This document shows positions 36,750-48,900 of a stretch of 64,000 nucleotides of DNA, one piece after another. Position 1 is the first letter of the stretch. Each line of letters opens with the position of its first letter. The stretch is taken from assembly GCF_029873635.1 (NCBI RefSeq), contig NC_080420.1, forward strand, positions 55,265,457-55,329,456, in the 5' to 3' direction. The position numbers and the translations under genes were made by a program. The notes beneath the pieces are model-generated. The model worked only from the letters and a program-made list of their open reading frames with translations, was not told where the DNA came from and did no database searches. Source of the stretch: Malania oleifera. Taxonomy: Eukaryota; Streptophyta; Magnoliopsida; Santalales; Ximeniaceae.

Positions 36750-36951
36750 AAAGGAGGCGGTCTCAACTTAATTTCCCAAGGTCAAAGAGCAGCGAGCTAT
36801 GTTTTCAGTTTCTCCTAAAGGGTGTATACTCGCCAAGGTGGAGATTGTTGTGATATGTGGCACTTATATTGAATGGGATACATGTACAAAAAGAGAACAT
36901 GGTAGAAAATCAAAATGATAGTAGAGCAGCAAGGAAACTGTCGACGGATTG

Positions 36952-39336
36952 TGTTAGAATTGGTGTATTCCCAAGAAGGGGGGTGAATTGGAATTTAAAA
37001 CTTTTTCTCCTAGGTTAATCTATCCAACGATAGTATATACACAACCTAGGGTCAGTCTATTCAATTTCCAAATGTGTAGATAAATATAATGTGGAAATAA
37101 AGTCATATGCATCATTCACCCATAACATACATGTGCGGTAAATATAAAGTGTGGAAATATAAATGAACACACAATGTGTTATCGGGGTTTGGCCAACTAT
37201 GCCTATGTCCCCGCCTTTAGCTCGCAAGCCGGAGGATTCCACTAATAGCTCACTTAAGGGGTGGAGCGGCACTGTTTACAACCAGGTCAAATTAACACAG
37301 GGCTGACCTCAACCTTAACCAGGTCAATTAGTGGGGCTGACCTCAACCTACACGCCTTAACAGGACAACGCACCTAACTTTCCTAACCCGGTCTAAGCCA
37401 ATTCGAGACTATTCTAGGGCTAGTCTCCCTCTTCAAGCCCGTGCCTGGAAATACAATAGTATTTGAAATACAATCAAATGGTACAATGAATAAGCTTTCG
37501 TGTAAAGCAAATATGTACCCAAATGCGCGCAATAACATACACCACAACATGAAATAATATGTAAGCTCAATGTGGTCTAGATGGTTCAACTCTCAAAGTA
37601 TTTTCTATCAGTGTAATGCGTACGTGAAAGTGTCAAACAAACAATCTTTGTATCACAAGCTATTCAACAAATAAGTTCACACAAAGATGTCATGTCTCCA
37701 ATATTTCAATCAGCAAGATATCTCAAGCATGTGAGTAATAAATGAAGTATAAGCTCGATTTGCAAAAGATGCATAATTTTTGTATTCAGCAAATAATATA
37801 TGAGTGAAAGAATATTGCAACAAAGACCACTATCTCATAAACAAATATCTCTTCAAATGTATTTATCAATATAAAGCACACTAGATATTTGAAGATGATT
37901 TTGAAAAGCTTTTTCAAACAAAATACTATACGATCTTCTCAGGATATTGCAATAAAGGTGCAAGCTTAGAAGATCTAAAAAGGTCTTCTTACGATAGACT
38001 TATCAACAAAGTCCCCTAAGAATCCTTAGGTTTTGCTCTCTAATAAAATCGTGTCAAGCAAACAGAATAAGGAGAGCAAACCTATTCAAACACACTCGAT
38101 CCACTTACAAATGATGTAGGCAATGATAGAAGGCAAGTATGAGTGATTTGAGTAAGAAAAATGAGTAGTATAGGGTTTTTATTTTTGAGAGAATTCTTCC
38201 CTAATCAAGGTGGCTAATCACTTCTAATTTTCTCAAATGAACTCATATATATAGGCATGGGAGAAAATATGACCGTTGGGGACCTATTCGGTATTATTTA
38301 GAAAAGTTTAATGATGTTTAAAGCATTTTAACCCTATTTAAAAAATGTTAACTGTGGTAAAAAATCAGGGCAACCCGAGAGATCCGGTCAACCAGAAATG
38401 TTTCGGTCGACCAAGTTTCAAATGGTCCGATCAACTAGGGGAATATTGAACTGAGGTCTTGATCGACCAGGAGAGGGCGATTTCCTAATTTTTCGAGTTT
38501 CGGTCGACCAGGGCATTTTGAACTGCCTGGTTCGGTCAACCAGACCGCTGGGAATTCTCCTGAGGACCCGTCGGTCGACTAGGTAGTTGGAGAACAAATG
38601 TTCTCGGTCGACCAGATGGTCAACTATTGACCCGGGAGGGTTTCGGTCGACCAGGGCCTTTTGAACTATCAGTTTCAGTCGACTAGTTGGTCAAACTTTT
38701 GACCCCAGGGAGTTTCGGTCGACCAGGGCCTTTTAAACTACCTTTGCTAGTCGACCAGGTGGTCAAACTTTAACCCAAGGGAGTTTCGATCGACCATGGC
38801 CTTTTGAACTACCTTTGCTGGTCGATCGGGTGGTCAAACTTTGACCAACGGAGTCTCGGTCGACCAAGCCATAATGAACTGGCTTGGCTGGTCGACCGAA
38901 AGTGCATCGTGTGTGCATTTCGGTCCCGTATTGAAGCAAATGAGCCTTATTCAAGTGTCTAACAAATATATGTGAAAGTGTGAGTGTCCTAGGGGCACTT
39001 GGGGTCCAATTTGAAGACACCGAAAAAGTCCGGTGTCGGTCGACCGAAACCCTAAGGTCTTTCTATGGTCATTTTCTCATTCATGGTTTGTTTGAACTTA
39101 CATAGTAAATCATACATGTGATGTGTGTGAGCTTATTACAAACCAAATACCTACTACTATTATAGACCAATATAAATATATTACTATGCTGAATTATAAA
39201 TTGGTCTTCAAGTTTTTCTTGCTTTGTGCACATCTTGATCTTATCACCCTTAGTTCCTGCACAAAACCTCAAACACTCATTAGATACAATGAGTATTTGT
39301 CATAATCAATACTGAGCGTGACCCATAAGGTCAACA
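36952..39336 (-). mobile_element. Solo LTR copy C, Sirevirus-like family, in the Copia copy 2 LTR
   Basis: Plus-strand limits are TGTTAGAATTGGTGTATTCC and GACCCATAAGGTCAACA, with a perfect GATTG duplication at 36947-36951 and 39337-39341. Functional orientation is minus, like copy B. The region 38380-39055 has about sixteen TCGGTCGACCA-type words, part of them in a tandem array with a period of about 71 bp (38640-38880). It is longer than copy B (2385 against 2094 bp), partly because of this array. Confidence 0.85.
38638..38895. repeat. Tandem repeat of about 71 bp with palindromic GGTCGACC cores
   Basis: Units start at GAGGGTTTCGGTCGACCAGG (38635), GAGTTTCGGTCGACCAGG (about 38709), GAGTTTCGATCGACCATGG (about 38781) and GAGTCTCGGTCGACCAAG (about 38850). 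Each continues with GCCTTTTGAACTA and a second GTCGAC word, then GGTCAAACTTTGACC. Confidence 0.8.
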
Positions 39337-39733
39337 GATTGGCTATAACCATCGACGGATTGGCACCCAATTTCAGACAATTTTCATTCTATATGAAACC
39401 ATTGATGATTTGGCTCGGGAACCTAGTGCAGATTTTTGAATTTTGAAAGAGGGACATTAAGTTGGTTAGGGTTTTGAGGGAAAGCCTTTGGGAATTTTAT
39501 ATATACATTGTTCTTGATATATTTGTAATGTTGTAAGTGTCTTTGACACCAAATAGTAAGAAATATTTGCCAATTGCTCCCATGGATGTAGGCATTGCCA
39601 AACCATGTAATTTCTTGTGTTGTTTCTATTGCTTTCATACATACTGTGTGGTTGTGTTGTTCAATTTTTTTATCGTTGATTGCTGCATTTGAATGATTCA
39701 ATATTCTGCTGTGCAAATACAATTTATACAACA

Positions 39734-40485
39734 GAAAGCATAGGAACCACCAGCAAAATGTCAGTCATCCTTAGTGAGATCGAACCAAGCAACAAGGTTC
39801 CAAAATACGACATCAAACATATCGATTATTCACATAATGGTAAGTATGCCCACCATATGCAAATAGGGCCTTTAAATAAGAAAGCCATAAGTTGAGTTGG
39901 GTTGTTAGATCACATAATAAAAAGGCTTGAAAAGCGAAATATGGCCAAACCATTGCCCATGTTCATAGTGATCAAGAATTTGTTGATAGCTAATTACATC
40001 GAAGAATAAGAAGAAACCAAGCACGCCTTCGACAAAGATGACAGGGACCCTTCAATGGCTAATGATATTACGAAGAAGGTGGATTCTAACCTTGCCCAAC
40101 ATGAAGAATTCAAAAAATATTTTTCAATTACGATTTGAAGCCCACCTATAATAAAGGCTCTAGTGAGCTTAAGGGGTAAGACATCTCAAAGATCATAAGG
40201 ATTCTAGATAGGCTGATGATATATGCTTGAATCTTTATATGGAGACTTGGATAATTAAAGAGTTGATGTTGATATGTGTATGTTCGTCATTGAAGTTATT
40301 GGGTCAAGCCAAAAGTACTCTTTGACTTGGCCCAAGTTGGGTATAAGATGATTGACTTTTTTCTCAATTCGTCAATTGTGTTCTAAGAACAACATATTTA
40401 GGAGGCATTGCTTATAGTTTGACCATCTAGGAAATTGCTCATCCTTTAAAAATTTATTAAATACATTTTCACAACCAAAGGTTAG
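39734..40485. other. No recognised gene; short open stretch
   Basis: 39758-39895 encodes an open stretch beginning MSVILSEIEPSNKVPKYD, and the following sequence to about 40140 stays fairly codon-like with a few stops (for example RLEKRNMAKPLPMFIVIKN). It may be an old retroelement or gene fragment, but I cannot name a family. Confidence 0.25.
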
Positions 40486-40486
40486 A

Positions 40487-40539
<53 letters not shown>

Positions 40540-40566
40540 TGATAATAATAATAATAATAATAATAA
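40486..40566 (+). repeat. (AAT)n microsatellite
   Basis: About 27 trinucleotide units with one GATGAT interruption. Confidence 0.95.
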
Positions 40567-42885
40567 ATGGGTCCAGGCCTTATGATATGAAAACTATTAA
40601 TTGACCTAAAAGTAAGTGAAATTAAACGTATATTTCACTAATGAATGGGGGAAAAATCAAACCATCCAATGCTAGTGTCATAAAATGTTTATGTTTCTCT
40701 CCTATATAAGTAGAGTTATAATTACTAGTGCAACAAAATTAGCTTCATTGAGCCAAATGAGATTGTCTAGAAAGAGTTTATAATTAGCTTGTACTTAAAT
40801 TGCTCCAATAATGATATTTAATCACACTAAAATCACATTAACAAGTTAAAGTTAAATGATAAATGCTACTAAATGGAGCAGCCATGGGGATGTTGTTTAT
40901 GCCATCTTTGAAATTTTGTGTGAAGATCACTTGAAATTTATAAATTTGGCCACATGGATCCAATTTGATATGACTAGAGGAGGATCAAAAGTGAGGTTTT
41001 TCTCAAACGAGCATGAATTCTACTTGAGTCAAATCATGATGGATTGATTAGGCATTCCTAGCTGGGGGTCACCTAAGGTCACAAGATTGTTTCGTACTTA
41101 AATTAAAATTAGGATTGCTCATGGATTAATTTGTAAGGATTGTTATAGAACTGTATCCAAATTGAAATGCTTGAGGAAATTTGATTTGTGAGTTAGTTGA
41201 AAGTTTGAATCTAGAGCAGGTTGAGGATTAAATCGTGAGATTGAGGAAATCTGAAACTCAAGGCAGATTAAGGATCAAACTAGGAATGATTGAGGGATTC
41301 TAAGGATCCCTCAAAATTAAGATTGAAAGTCAATTTAGGTGATATATAAATACACATGTAATGAAGTAGTAAAAAGACCTCTTCTCAAAATCAAATTTCA
41401 CCACTACACATAGCCCAGTTCCTCTCTCTCTCTCTCTCTCTCTCTAGGCCTGTCACTTCCTCACCTTCCCTTCTCATTCCTCTCCATGCCCTTCATAGTC
41501 CATTTTTTTTCTTAAGTGTTAATTAATATTTTTATAAACATATGTACAGCCAAGGATTCTCTATGTCAATAAATTTGGCTTCCACTAGTGAGTCGACGAG
41601 TTTGGGAGAGAGAGAGAGAGAGAGAGAAGATTGCCCATAATCCCATTAGGGCAGTCACGATCTTTTGAAGCAATCCACTCGAACCAATTCAACTACAACC
41701 AAAGCATCACATTATTCATTGTGAAAGAAAACAAAAAACTAAAACAAAAGCAAGCAAAAAGAACAAAAAAATTGAAATGAAAAGCTCACCTTAGGGGCTT
41801 GCTCAATTTTAGTAAATAATTATATTTTTAATTTCTAACCACCTGCCACAGTAATCTCACTTTTCAATTTACAGCACTTGCAGAACCTCTATGATTATTT
41901 TTCATCTTTCCAGTACAAGAATTGTCAAAATAAAAGAAAAACAATGATGCACTTTTGTAATTCTTCCAAATTGGCACAAAATAACTGCTAAAGCCACAAT
42001 TTTTATCACTTTTTCAATGTGTAATATTGTTGGCCGACGATTGAAATGAGAACAGAGGGGCGTCTCCTTCAAGGCTACTGTTGAACTGCACAAGTAAATG
42101 GTCGGTGGAGGAGAAAAGAGGGGGGGGCAATGGGTGGTTCAACTAGTAGTGCGTCATTTTTTCCTCTTGGAATTTTATTAATATGGAGAATGTAATTACT
42201 GCAGAGTAAAAAATAATGAGTCAAAACAAAATAGCAATTCCCATCAATAAAATTTGTGGAAGTCGTTGCTCACACTTCTGTTGGCGATGACTTACGGAGA
42301 CTTTGAATCATGGAGGGTCTTCCACCTACTGCACCTACTATGGGGATGCCCAACAGGCAACAGGCTCTTTATTTTTCATGATGGGTCCCACTCTTCATTC
42401 TCTCAGGCTTGGAGAGGAATCCAGAATTGCAGTTTTTTTGTCAAAGCAATGATCAAAGTGTGAGCCTGCCCAAGTAAGGTTCCTTAGCCCAACTTACCTT
42501 CAAAAGACGACTAAAGACAAAAATGAAAGTAACAAATTACAAAACAAAACCACAAATAAATAAATAAATAAAAGAAGTACAGCAGGGCATCGAGAACAAA
42601 TTTTAAAGGATTTTTAAATACGCTTGCTGTGTAATCTAAGATCATCAGCTTATTGAGCAGCTAGAATTTGACACACTTTTGAGTAACATTAAACAATAAT
42701 CAAACCCCTAGATTGAAGATTGGATGGTCTATGGAGTCACTTGAACCAGGACATCTCTCTTCTCTGTGGACACGAGCTTACATTGGAGGATACTTAGCCG
42801 GCAGCACAAATCTTCTAATATATATATATATATATATATAAACATAGTATATACATTTCGTGTTCAATTTTGTCTCAAATTTTAC
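40567..42885. other. No recognised gene; contains the 3' flank of UEV1
   Basis: AT-rich sequence with (CT)n at 41421-41445 and (GA)n at 41606-41628. Downstream of the UEV1 stop (minus strand) a possible polyadenylation signal AATAAA lies at 42374-42369. Open frames at 40856-41047 and 42254-42463 have no family I recognise. Confidence 0.4.
42817..42840. repeat. (AT)n microsatellite
   Basis: About twelve AT units just downstream of the UEV1 stop codon, in the probable 3' UTR. Confidence 0.9.
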
Positions 42886-42944
42886 TCAGAGAATGCAACA
42901 TCTCAGCACCAGGCCCTTCTGGTCCATCCTAGCCTCCTCATTGC
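42886..42944 (-). CDS. UEV1: UEV1 last exon with CaaX-like tail
   Basis: Acceptor GTTTTTTCAG. Completes Gly and reads [18 protein letters not shown] then TGA (42888-42886). The NEEAR start and Cys-Cys-aliphatic-X end agree with the tail of plant UEV1A/B proteins as I recall them, and phase fits the exon 14.8 kb upstream, so chance is unlikely. Confidence 0.87.
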
Positions 42945-45900
42945 CTGAAAAAACACATATTCCGTGAGTGACTTTTCACAACTCAGTAATAAAATACAAT
43001 GAAAATGAAAATCCACACCATATATAAAAGTGCAAAACGGGTAAATTCTTATGTGAAACCAAAAATAAGGAAAGAAAAATGAAACTTATTCTAAGATTTT
43101 ACAAATTGCAATTTTTCAAACCATACAGCAAATACTAATCAAAGTCTCAAACATTTTAAATTATGTATTTCATAAAGATTAAAAATACACAATGAGGCAA
43201 CAGCACTCGTCGTACCTCAGGAAAGCTGTGTAAACAAAATATGCCTGCCACTTAAGTAACTAATAAAGGATAATTTGCTCACTCTAATCAAAGAGTTACA
43301 GATGAGAAAGGGATGGTAGTGGGAAAGGAACTTTATTACCAATTCTCTCCCTCCTGCAAGCAGGTCCGATTTCAGAGCATCGGATGCTCAAATGGACTCA
43401 AACCCATCAAACAACTACTTTCCATATGTTTGGCAGAGGCCTTGAATTTGGATTTGTGTGGATTTAGAAAAAATATAATACAAAATTGTACTGAATTTTG
43501 TCAAAATCCACCTAAACCCAAATGCAAGACCCAAAATTTATGTCCCAACAGCAGCCTCAAAAAATTTAGGCAATTCAATCATTTTGGTCTTTGCAATGAT
43601 CCATCATTAAAATGTCCATCAATTGAATTGTCCAAATTTTTAAATTACATAGCATTAAACAGAAACTTCTGTAAAGACATTCTGCTCAATTAAATATATG
43701 CATGAAAGCAAGTTGTTCTAACACTTGCTTTTATCATAAAAGTGATTCAACTTCATCAGGTCACCTGTTTTCGTGTCCTCTATAGTCATATTATTATCTA
43801 TTTCTGCCACCATGTGAGTTCATCCATGTATAATATTCAAAAATAGTACAATATTAATATTAATATACATCCTGGAAGCCCACATGTCACATGAAAATAG
43901 ATTTCTTAATTTATTTATAGTTGTTGATTTACATCCTCAGCCATTTTGAATATTTGATTGCATGGATCATGTTAGCCTAACAAGACTTAATCTCGTTTTG
44001 ATGATAACAAATCAAGGGTACTTAACTTGTTAGTTTTAAGTAAAGTTTCAGGACTCAAATGCTTTAATAAGATCAAGATCGAGTAGTGGACGAACTTGAA
44101 TAAAGCTCGTGCTTAAAGTCACAAGGAATGATGAAGTTGAAATATATTGAAGATGATATTTCAAGCTGGATATAAAGAGCAAGCCAAAGCATGAAGACTT
44201 AGCTCTTAAGATAGAGTTATCGTATATAAGTCTCATGTAAGTACTTCACCAATTCAATATTGATGCATGAAACTCTTACGAAATATCATTGACTTAGAGA
44301 CTTGATTTTAAAATCATGGAAAATAATTTCATAAAGTCTCACTTATGTTTTTCCAAGATCAAAGTTAAAGATTTGAAATCAAATTTTGAAAAACATTGAA
44401 GTTGCAAACAAGACAAGCGACTGATGAATCTTCATCAGGCTATTGACCTTTTTGTTGATAATTTTTTAAGCAAACAAAACTAAGACAGGCGACTGAACTG
44501 TAAAGCCCAATTGACTGACTCTTCACTGTGTTTTCAAAATATGCTGAACTTAAAAGCTCAAGCGACCGACCTTCAGGGCATAGTCAGCTGAGGTTTATGT
44601 TTTAACTTTAAAACAGCATTGGGAAAGTCTCCAAAATTGATTTCTTGGGCTCCAAACTTAAAAGAAACTTCGTAAAAAAGTAAGAAACTTTATTACTCTA
44701 TATATACTTGATATTTTCAAAAATTAGGGAAACTCACAATTCGCATACAAATTGTATTTTTGAAATCATATTGCTGAAAGTATTCTGAAAGAGTTGTTGA
44801 GCCTCTACTGAAATTTCAACTGATATTCTGATTCAATCTCTCAATCGATTCACTCCTAAATCAGAACTCTAGTGATATTCTTCTGAGCTTCATCTTATAT
44901 ATTGTTTATTGATTGATGTATACTAAATTTCAACTGTACAAATCTGCTCTAACTGAGTGTTTCTTGTACGAACAAAGCTGTTTTTTGGTTTGTTGTTTGT
45001 TCGACAATTTAGGATTGTTAGATCGTTGCCTAGCGAGAGGGGATTCTCGTTAGAGAGGCGAACTCCACCTTTGAGGTAGAAAGGTTGTAACTTCACCTAG
45101 TAACGAAGTTGGGAAAAGGAAAATTCTCACAGCGTGTTGCTTAGGGCGAGGACGTAGGCCATCACCGAACCTTGTAAAAAATCTGGTCTTCAACTCTTCT
45201 TCCCTTAATCTCTTTACTTTATTGCAAACATATAATCTGCGTGCATGATTATTTGGTCATTGAAAATTTGCTGCATATTGGAAGTTCTGCTGAAATACTG
45301 ATTTTGTTTATATTTGAAATCAAGAAATTATTTTGGATGTTTGATTGGATAAATTCTGAATATTGAAATTTGAGAACACAGCTGGGATTAACATTGTGTA
45401 TTTAATTATCCTATTGAAGATAAAATACAGAGTATTTAAGATCAAACTCCTGAAAGTCTATCTTGATATATTTCATTGAAATATACAGCTCATCTTACAT
45501 ATCATTTATCCATAGAAGAATTGATATTAGAAGTTGGGTTGTGATATTATTGGTATTGTGACTGTAATCAAGTTAAATTGAAAAGGGATTGTGTGATTAT
45601 GGTCATAATAAATTGAAAAAGGTTATAATTAACTAAAGAAATTTTTGAAAACCCAATTCACCCCCCCCCCCCCTTTTCTCTTGGGAAGAACACATTTAAT
45701 CTCAATTGGTATCAGAGCCCTAGGTTGTAGTAAATCTTAAACTAGAAGCTACATAAAGATCCCTATGGCACACGTAAGTGTATCTCCTTTTGGCGAAGGC
45801 CAATCCTCATCTAGACCACCCATCTTCTGCGGTGTAAATTACACTTTCTGGAAATAGTGAATGAGAATATTTTTGCAAACCATGGATTGGAAGGTCTGAA

Positions 45901-48900
45901 AAGTAGTCACACATGGTGACCTCATCTCCACTAAAAATGTTAATAACAAGGAAATACCTAAGAAAGAAAAAGAGATAACTGACAATGATTTAAAGATGCT
46001 ACAGATAAACTCTAGTGCAATGAAAGCACTATATCGTGCCTTAGATGTCAATGAATTCAATAGGATCATAGGATGTAAATCAGCTAAAGAAATCTGGGAT
46101 AAACTTGAAGTTATTTATGAAGGAACTGTTGATGCAAGAGATAGTAGAATTAACATGATCACCAGCAAGTATGAGGCATTTAGGATGAACCCTGATAAGA
46201 CCATTACTAGTATGCATACTAGGTTCACCCACATAATAAATTCCCTTAGTGCTTTAAGGAAAAACTACTCATGAGATGATTCGAAAAATTCTTAGAGGAC
46301 TTCCACCGATTTGGGAACCTAAGGTCACCGCCATAACGGAAGGTAGAAATCTGAAGAATACCTCCTTGGATAAATTGATAGGATCGCTCCTCACGTATGA
46401 GATAGCGATAAATGAAAGAAATGCTGAAGGTATCAAACAAAAGAAGTCAATAGCTCTAAAAGCTGCAAAAGAAAGCTTTAGTGAAGATGAAGACAACGAA
46501 TTAGACGATGATGATATAGTCTCATTCACTAGAAGACTAGGAAAATTCTTCAAAAAGAACAAGAAATTTACTCGAAAATTCAAAGGCTCAAAATATGATA
46601 AAGGAGAAACTAGCAAGAAATAAACAAAGAATGAACCTCCCACATGCTATAACTGCAAGAAAGTTGGAGATATAAAACCTAATTGTCCACAGCTAAAGAA
46701 AGACGCCAAGAAGAAGAAAAAGAAGACGATGAAAGCAACTACGTGGGATGGCTCAAGCTCGAGTGAATCAGAAAATGAATCAAGTGATCAAGACATGGCA
46801 AACCTATGCTTCATGGCAAAAGATAACGAGGTAAATTCCTACTCTAGCTCATTTGAAGATTCTAGTGATGAATCGTATAGTGACTCATGTGAAAGCATGC
46901 ATTCATATAGAGAAATTCAGGTTGAACTATTTTCCTTGGATAATAGGTTCATAAAAGTAACCAAAAGAAACATAGCATTGAAAGAACAAAATGAAAAACC
47001 AAAAAAAAACATACCATTGAAAGAACAAAATGAAAAACTAATGAACCAACTAGAAACATCAACATCAGCTGAAAAAGAAAAGGGACTCACTTATTGATGA
47101 ACTCATGAGTAAAAAATCAACATGATGTCTTGTCAAGTTTCAAGTAAATGGAAAAAATATAAGACTCAGAAATATGTAATCTTAAGAGTAAAGTTGAGGA
47201 TCAACCCAAAATCATTTACAATTTCACTAAAGAAAAGGAAAACTTTGATAAACTGGTTGGATCGCAAAGAATGTCCTTGGATAAAGAAGGAATTGGTTTC
47301 AATGGAGTAGAAAACAGAAGGAAAAAGAACTTCTACATGGGGTACTTTCTAAAACCCTCAAAACACTTTGCAAGCACATCTTCCACAAATGCACATGAAC
47401 ACACTACGTGTTTCTTATGCAAGAAAAAGGGGCACATAAAGTTTGAATGTCCTTACAAAAGAAAGAATGTTAAAGTCAAGAAAGAATGGAGACTCAGAGT
47501 TGAAACTAAAATTGAATCAAAAACACCTAAGAAGGTTTGGGTACCAAAAGTAACACCTTCAAACCCTTCTTGTAGGTATATTTTAGGTCCACTCCATCAA
47601 AAGACAAATGGTACTTGGATAGTGGATGTTCAAAACATATGACTGGAGACAAATCCAAGTTTACCTCATTAAAACTAAAAGATGGTGGACATGTCACCTT
47701 TGGAGACAATGCTAAAGGAAAAATAATCGGCATTGGAAAAGTTGGTAAGGTACCATTTTTAATAATTGATGATGTTCTATTGGTAGATAGGTTGAAACAT
47801 AATCTGCTTAGCATTAGTCAATTGAGTGACAAAGGTTTTGATGTAACCTTCAAACAAGATAAATGCATAGTTGAACATAGAGAAAAACATGACACCTTGT
47901 TCATTGCAAATAGGGTTGACAACGTATACTGCATAAATTTTGAAAACCTGATATCTCAAGACGTCACATGCTTCAGAGCCATGAATGAAACCAACTGGCT
48001 ATGGCATAGGAGATTAGGACACGCAAGTATGGATTTATTGTCCAAATTATCTAAAAAGAATTTAGTCAAAGGACTACCCAGCACTAAGTTTATAAAAGAC
48101 AAGGTATTTGATGCTTGTCAACTTGGGAAGCAAACTAAGACAAGTTTTTAAAAAAAGGAACACATCTCCACTGGTAGGCCTTTAGAACTTATTCACTTAG
48201 ACTTATTTGGTCCCACCAGAAAACAGAGTCTAAGAGGAAAGCAATACGCATTCGTTATTGTTGATGACTACTCCAGGTTTACTTGGGTACTTTTCTTATC
48301 CTCAAAAGACAAGGCAACTTATGCAAGAAGTTTCAAAACGAAAAAGGGTACGGAGTTCTAATTATCAGAAGTGGTAGAGGAAGAGAATTCAAAAAAAAAG
48401 ACATTGAGAAATTTTGTGATGAATATGGAATAAATCACAACTTTTCGGCACCTCGCAATCCTTAACAAAATGGAGTTGTTGAAAGGAAAAATAGGTCACT
48501 TCAAGAAATGGCTAGAACCATGCTAAATGAACATAACTTACCTAAGTATTTTTGGGCTGAAGTGGTAAATACCGCATGTTATGTGATGAATAGAGCCTCC
48601 ATTAGAACTAGCCTAGAGGAGACCCCCTATGAACTTTGGAAAGGAAGAAGACCAAACATATCTTACTTTCACGTATTTGGGTGTAAATGCTTCGTATTAA
48701 ATGATAAAGAAGACTTAGGAAACTTTGACGCAAAATCAAACGAAGGAATTTTCTTAGGATATGCATTGAATAGTAAAGCCTTTAGAGTCTACAACAAGAG
48801 GACCCTTTCAATCATAGAATCAGTCCATGTAGCTTTTGATGAGGCAAATCCATTCTCTAAACCATCTGATATTGAAGAAGCTGAAATTAAACAAGGAATA

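Larger units (their letters stand above)
30227..39733 (+). mobile_element. Ty1/Copia element of the Tork type, copy 2, with two nested solo LTRs
   Basis: 5' LTR 30227-30713, primer-binding site 30714-30728, gag-pol remnant 30738-36749, and 3' LTR 36846-39733. Solo LTR copy B splits the coding region at 32067-34160 and copy C splits the 3' LTR at 36952-39336. Flanks of the whole element are GAAAT (30222-30226) and GAAAG (39734-39738), a 4-of-5 match for a 5-bp duplication. Without the two insertions the element is about 5.0 kb. It is clearly related to copy 1 along its whole length. Confidence 0.88.
36846..39733 (+). repeat. 3' LTR of Copia copy 2, split by solo LTR C
   Basis: LTR halves lie at 36846-36951 and 39342-39733; together they match the 5' LTR. 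The left half ends ...CTGTCGACGGATTG and the right resumes GCTATAACCATCGACGG after the duplicated GATTG. Confidence 0.85.

Noticed and set aside
32067-39336. Copies B and C as the two LTRs of one minus-strand element with 34161-36951 as its interior.
   Set aside because: The sequence between them continues the plus-strand Copia copy 2 in order, and each copy has its own different perfect 5-bp duplication.
43313-43693. 126-codon plus-strand ORF.
   Set aside because: It lies in a UEV1 intron, is Cys/Asn/Lys-rich without a recognisable domain, and overlaps a possible MITE; probably chance.
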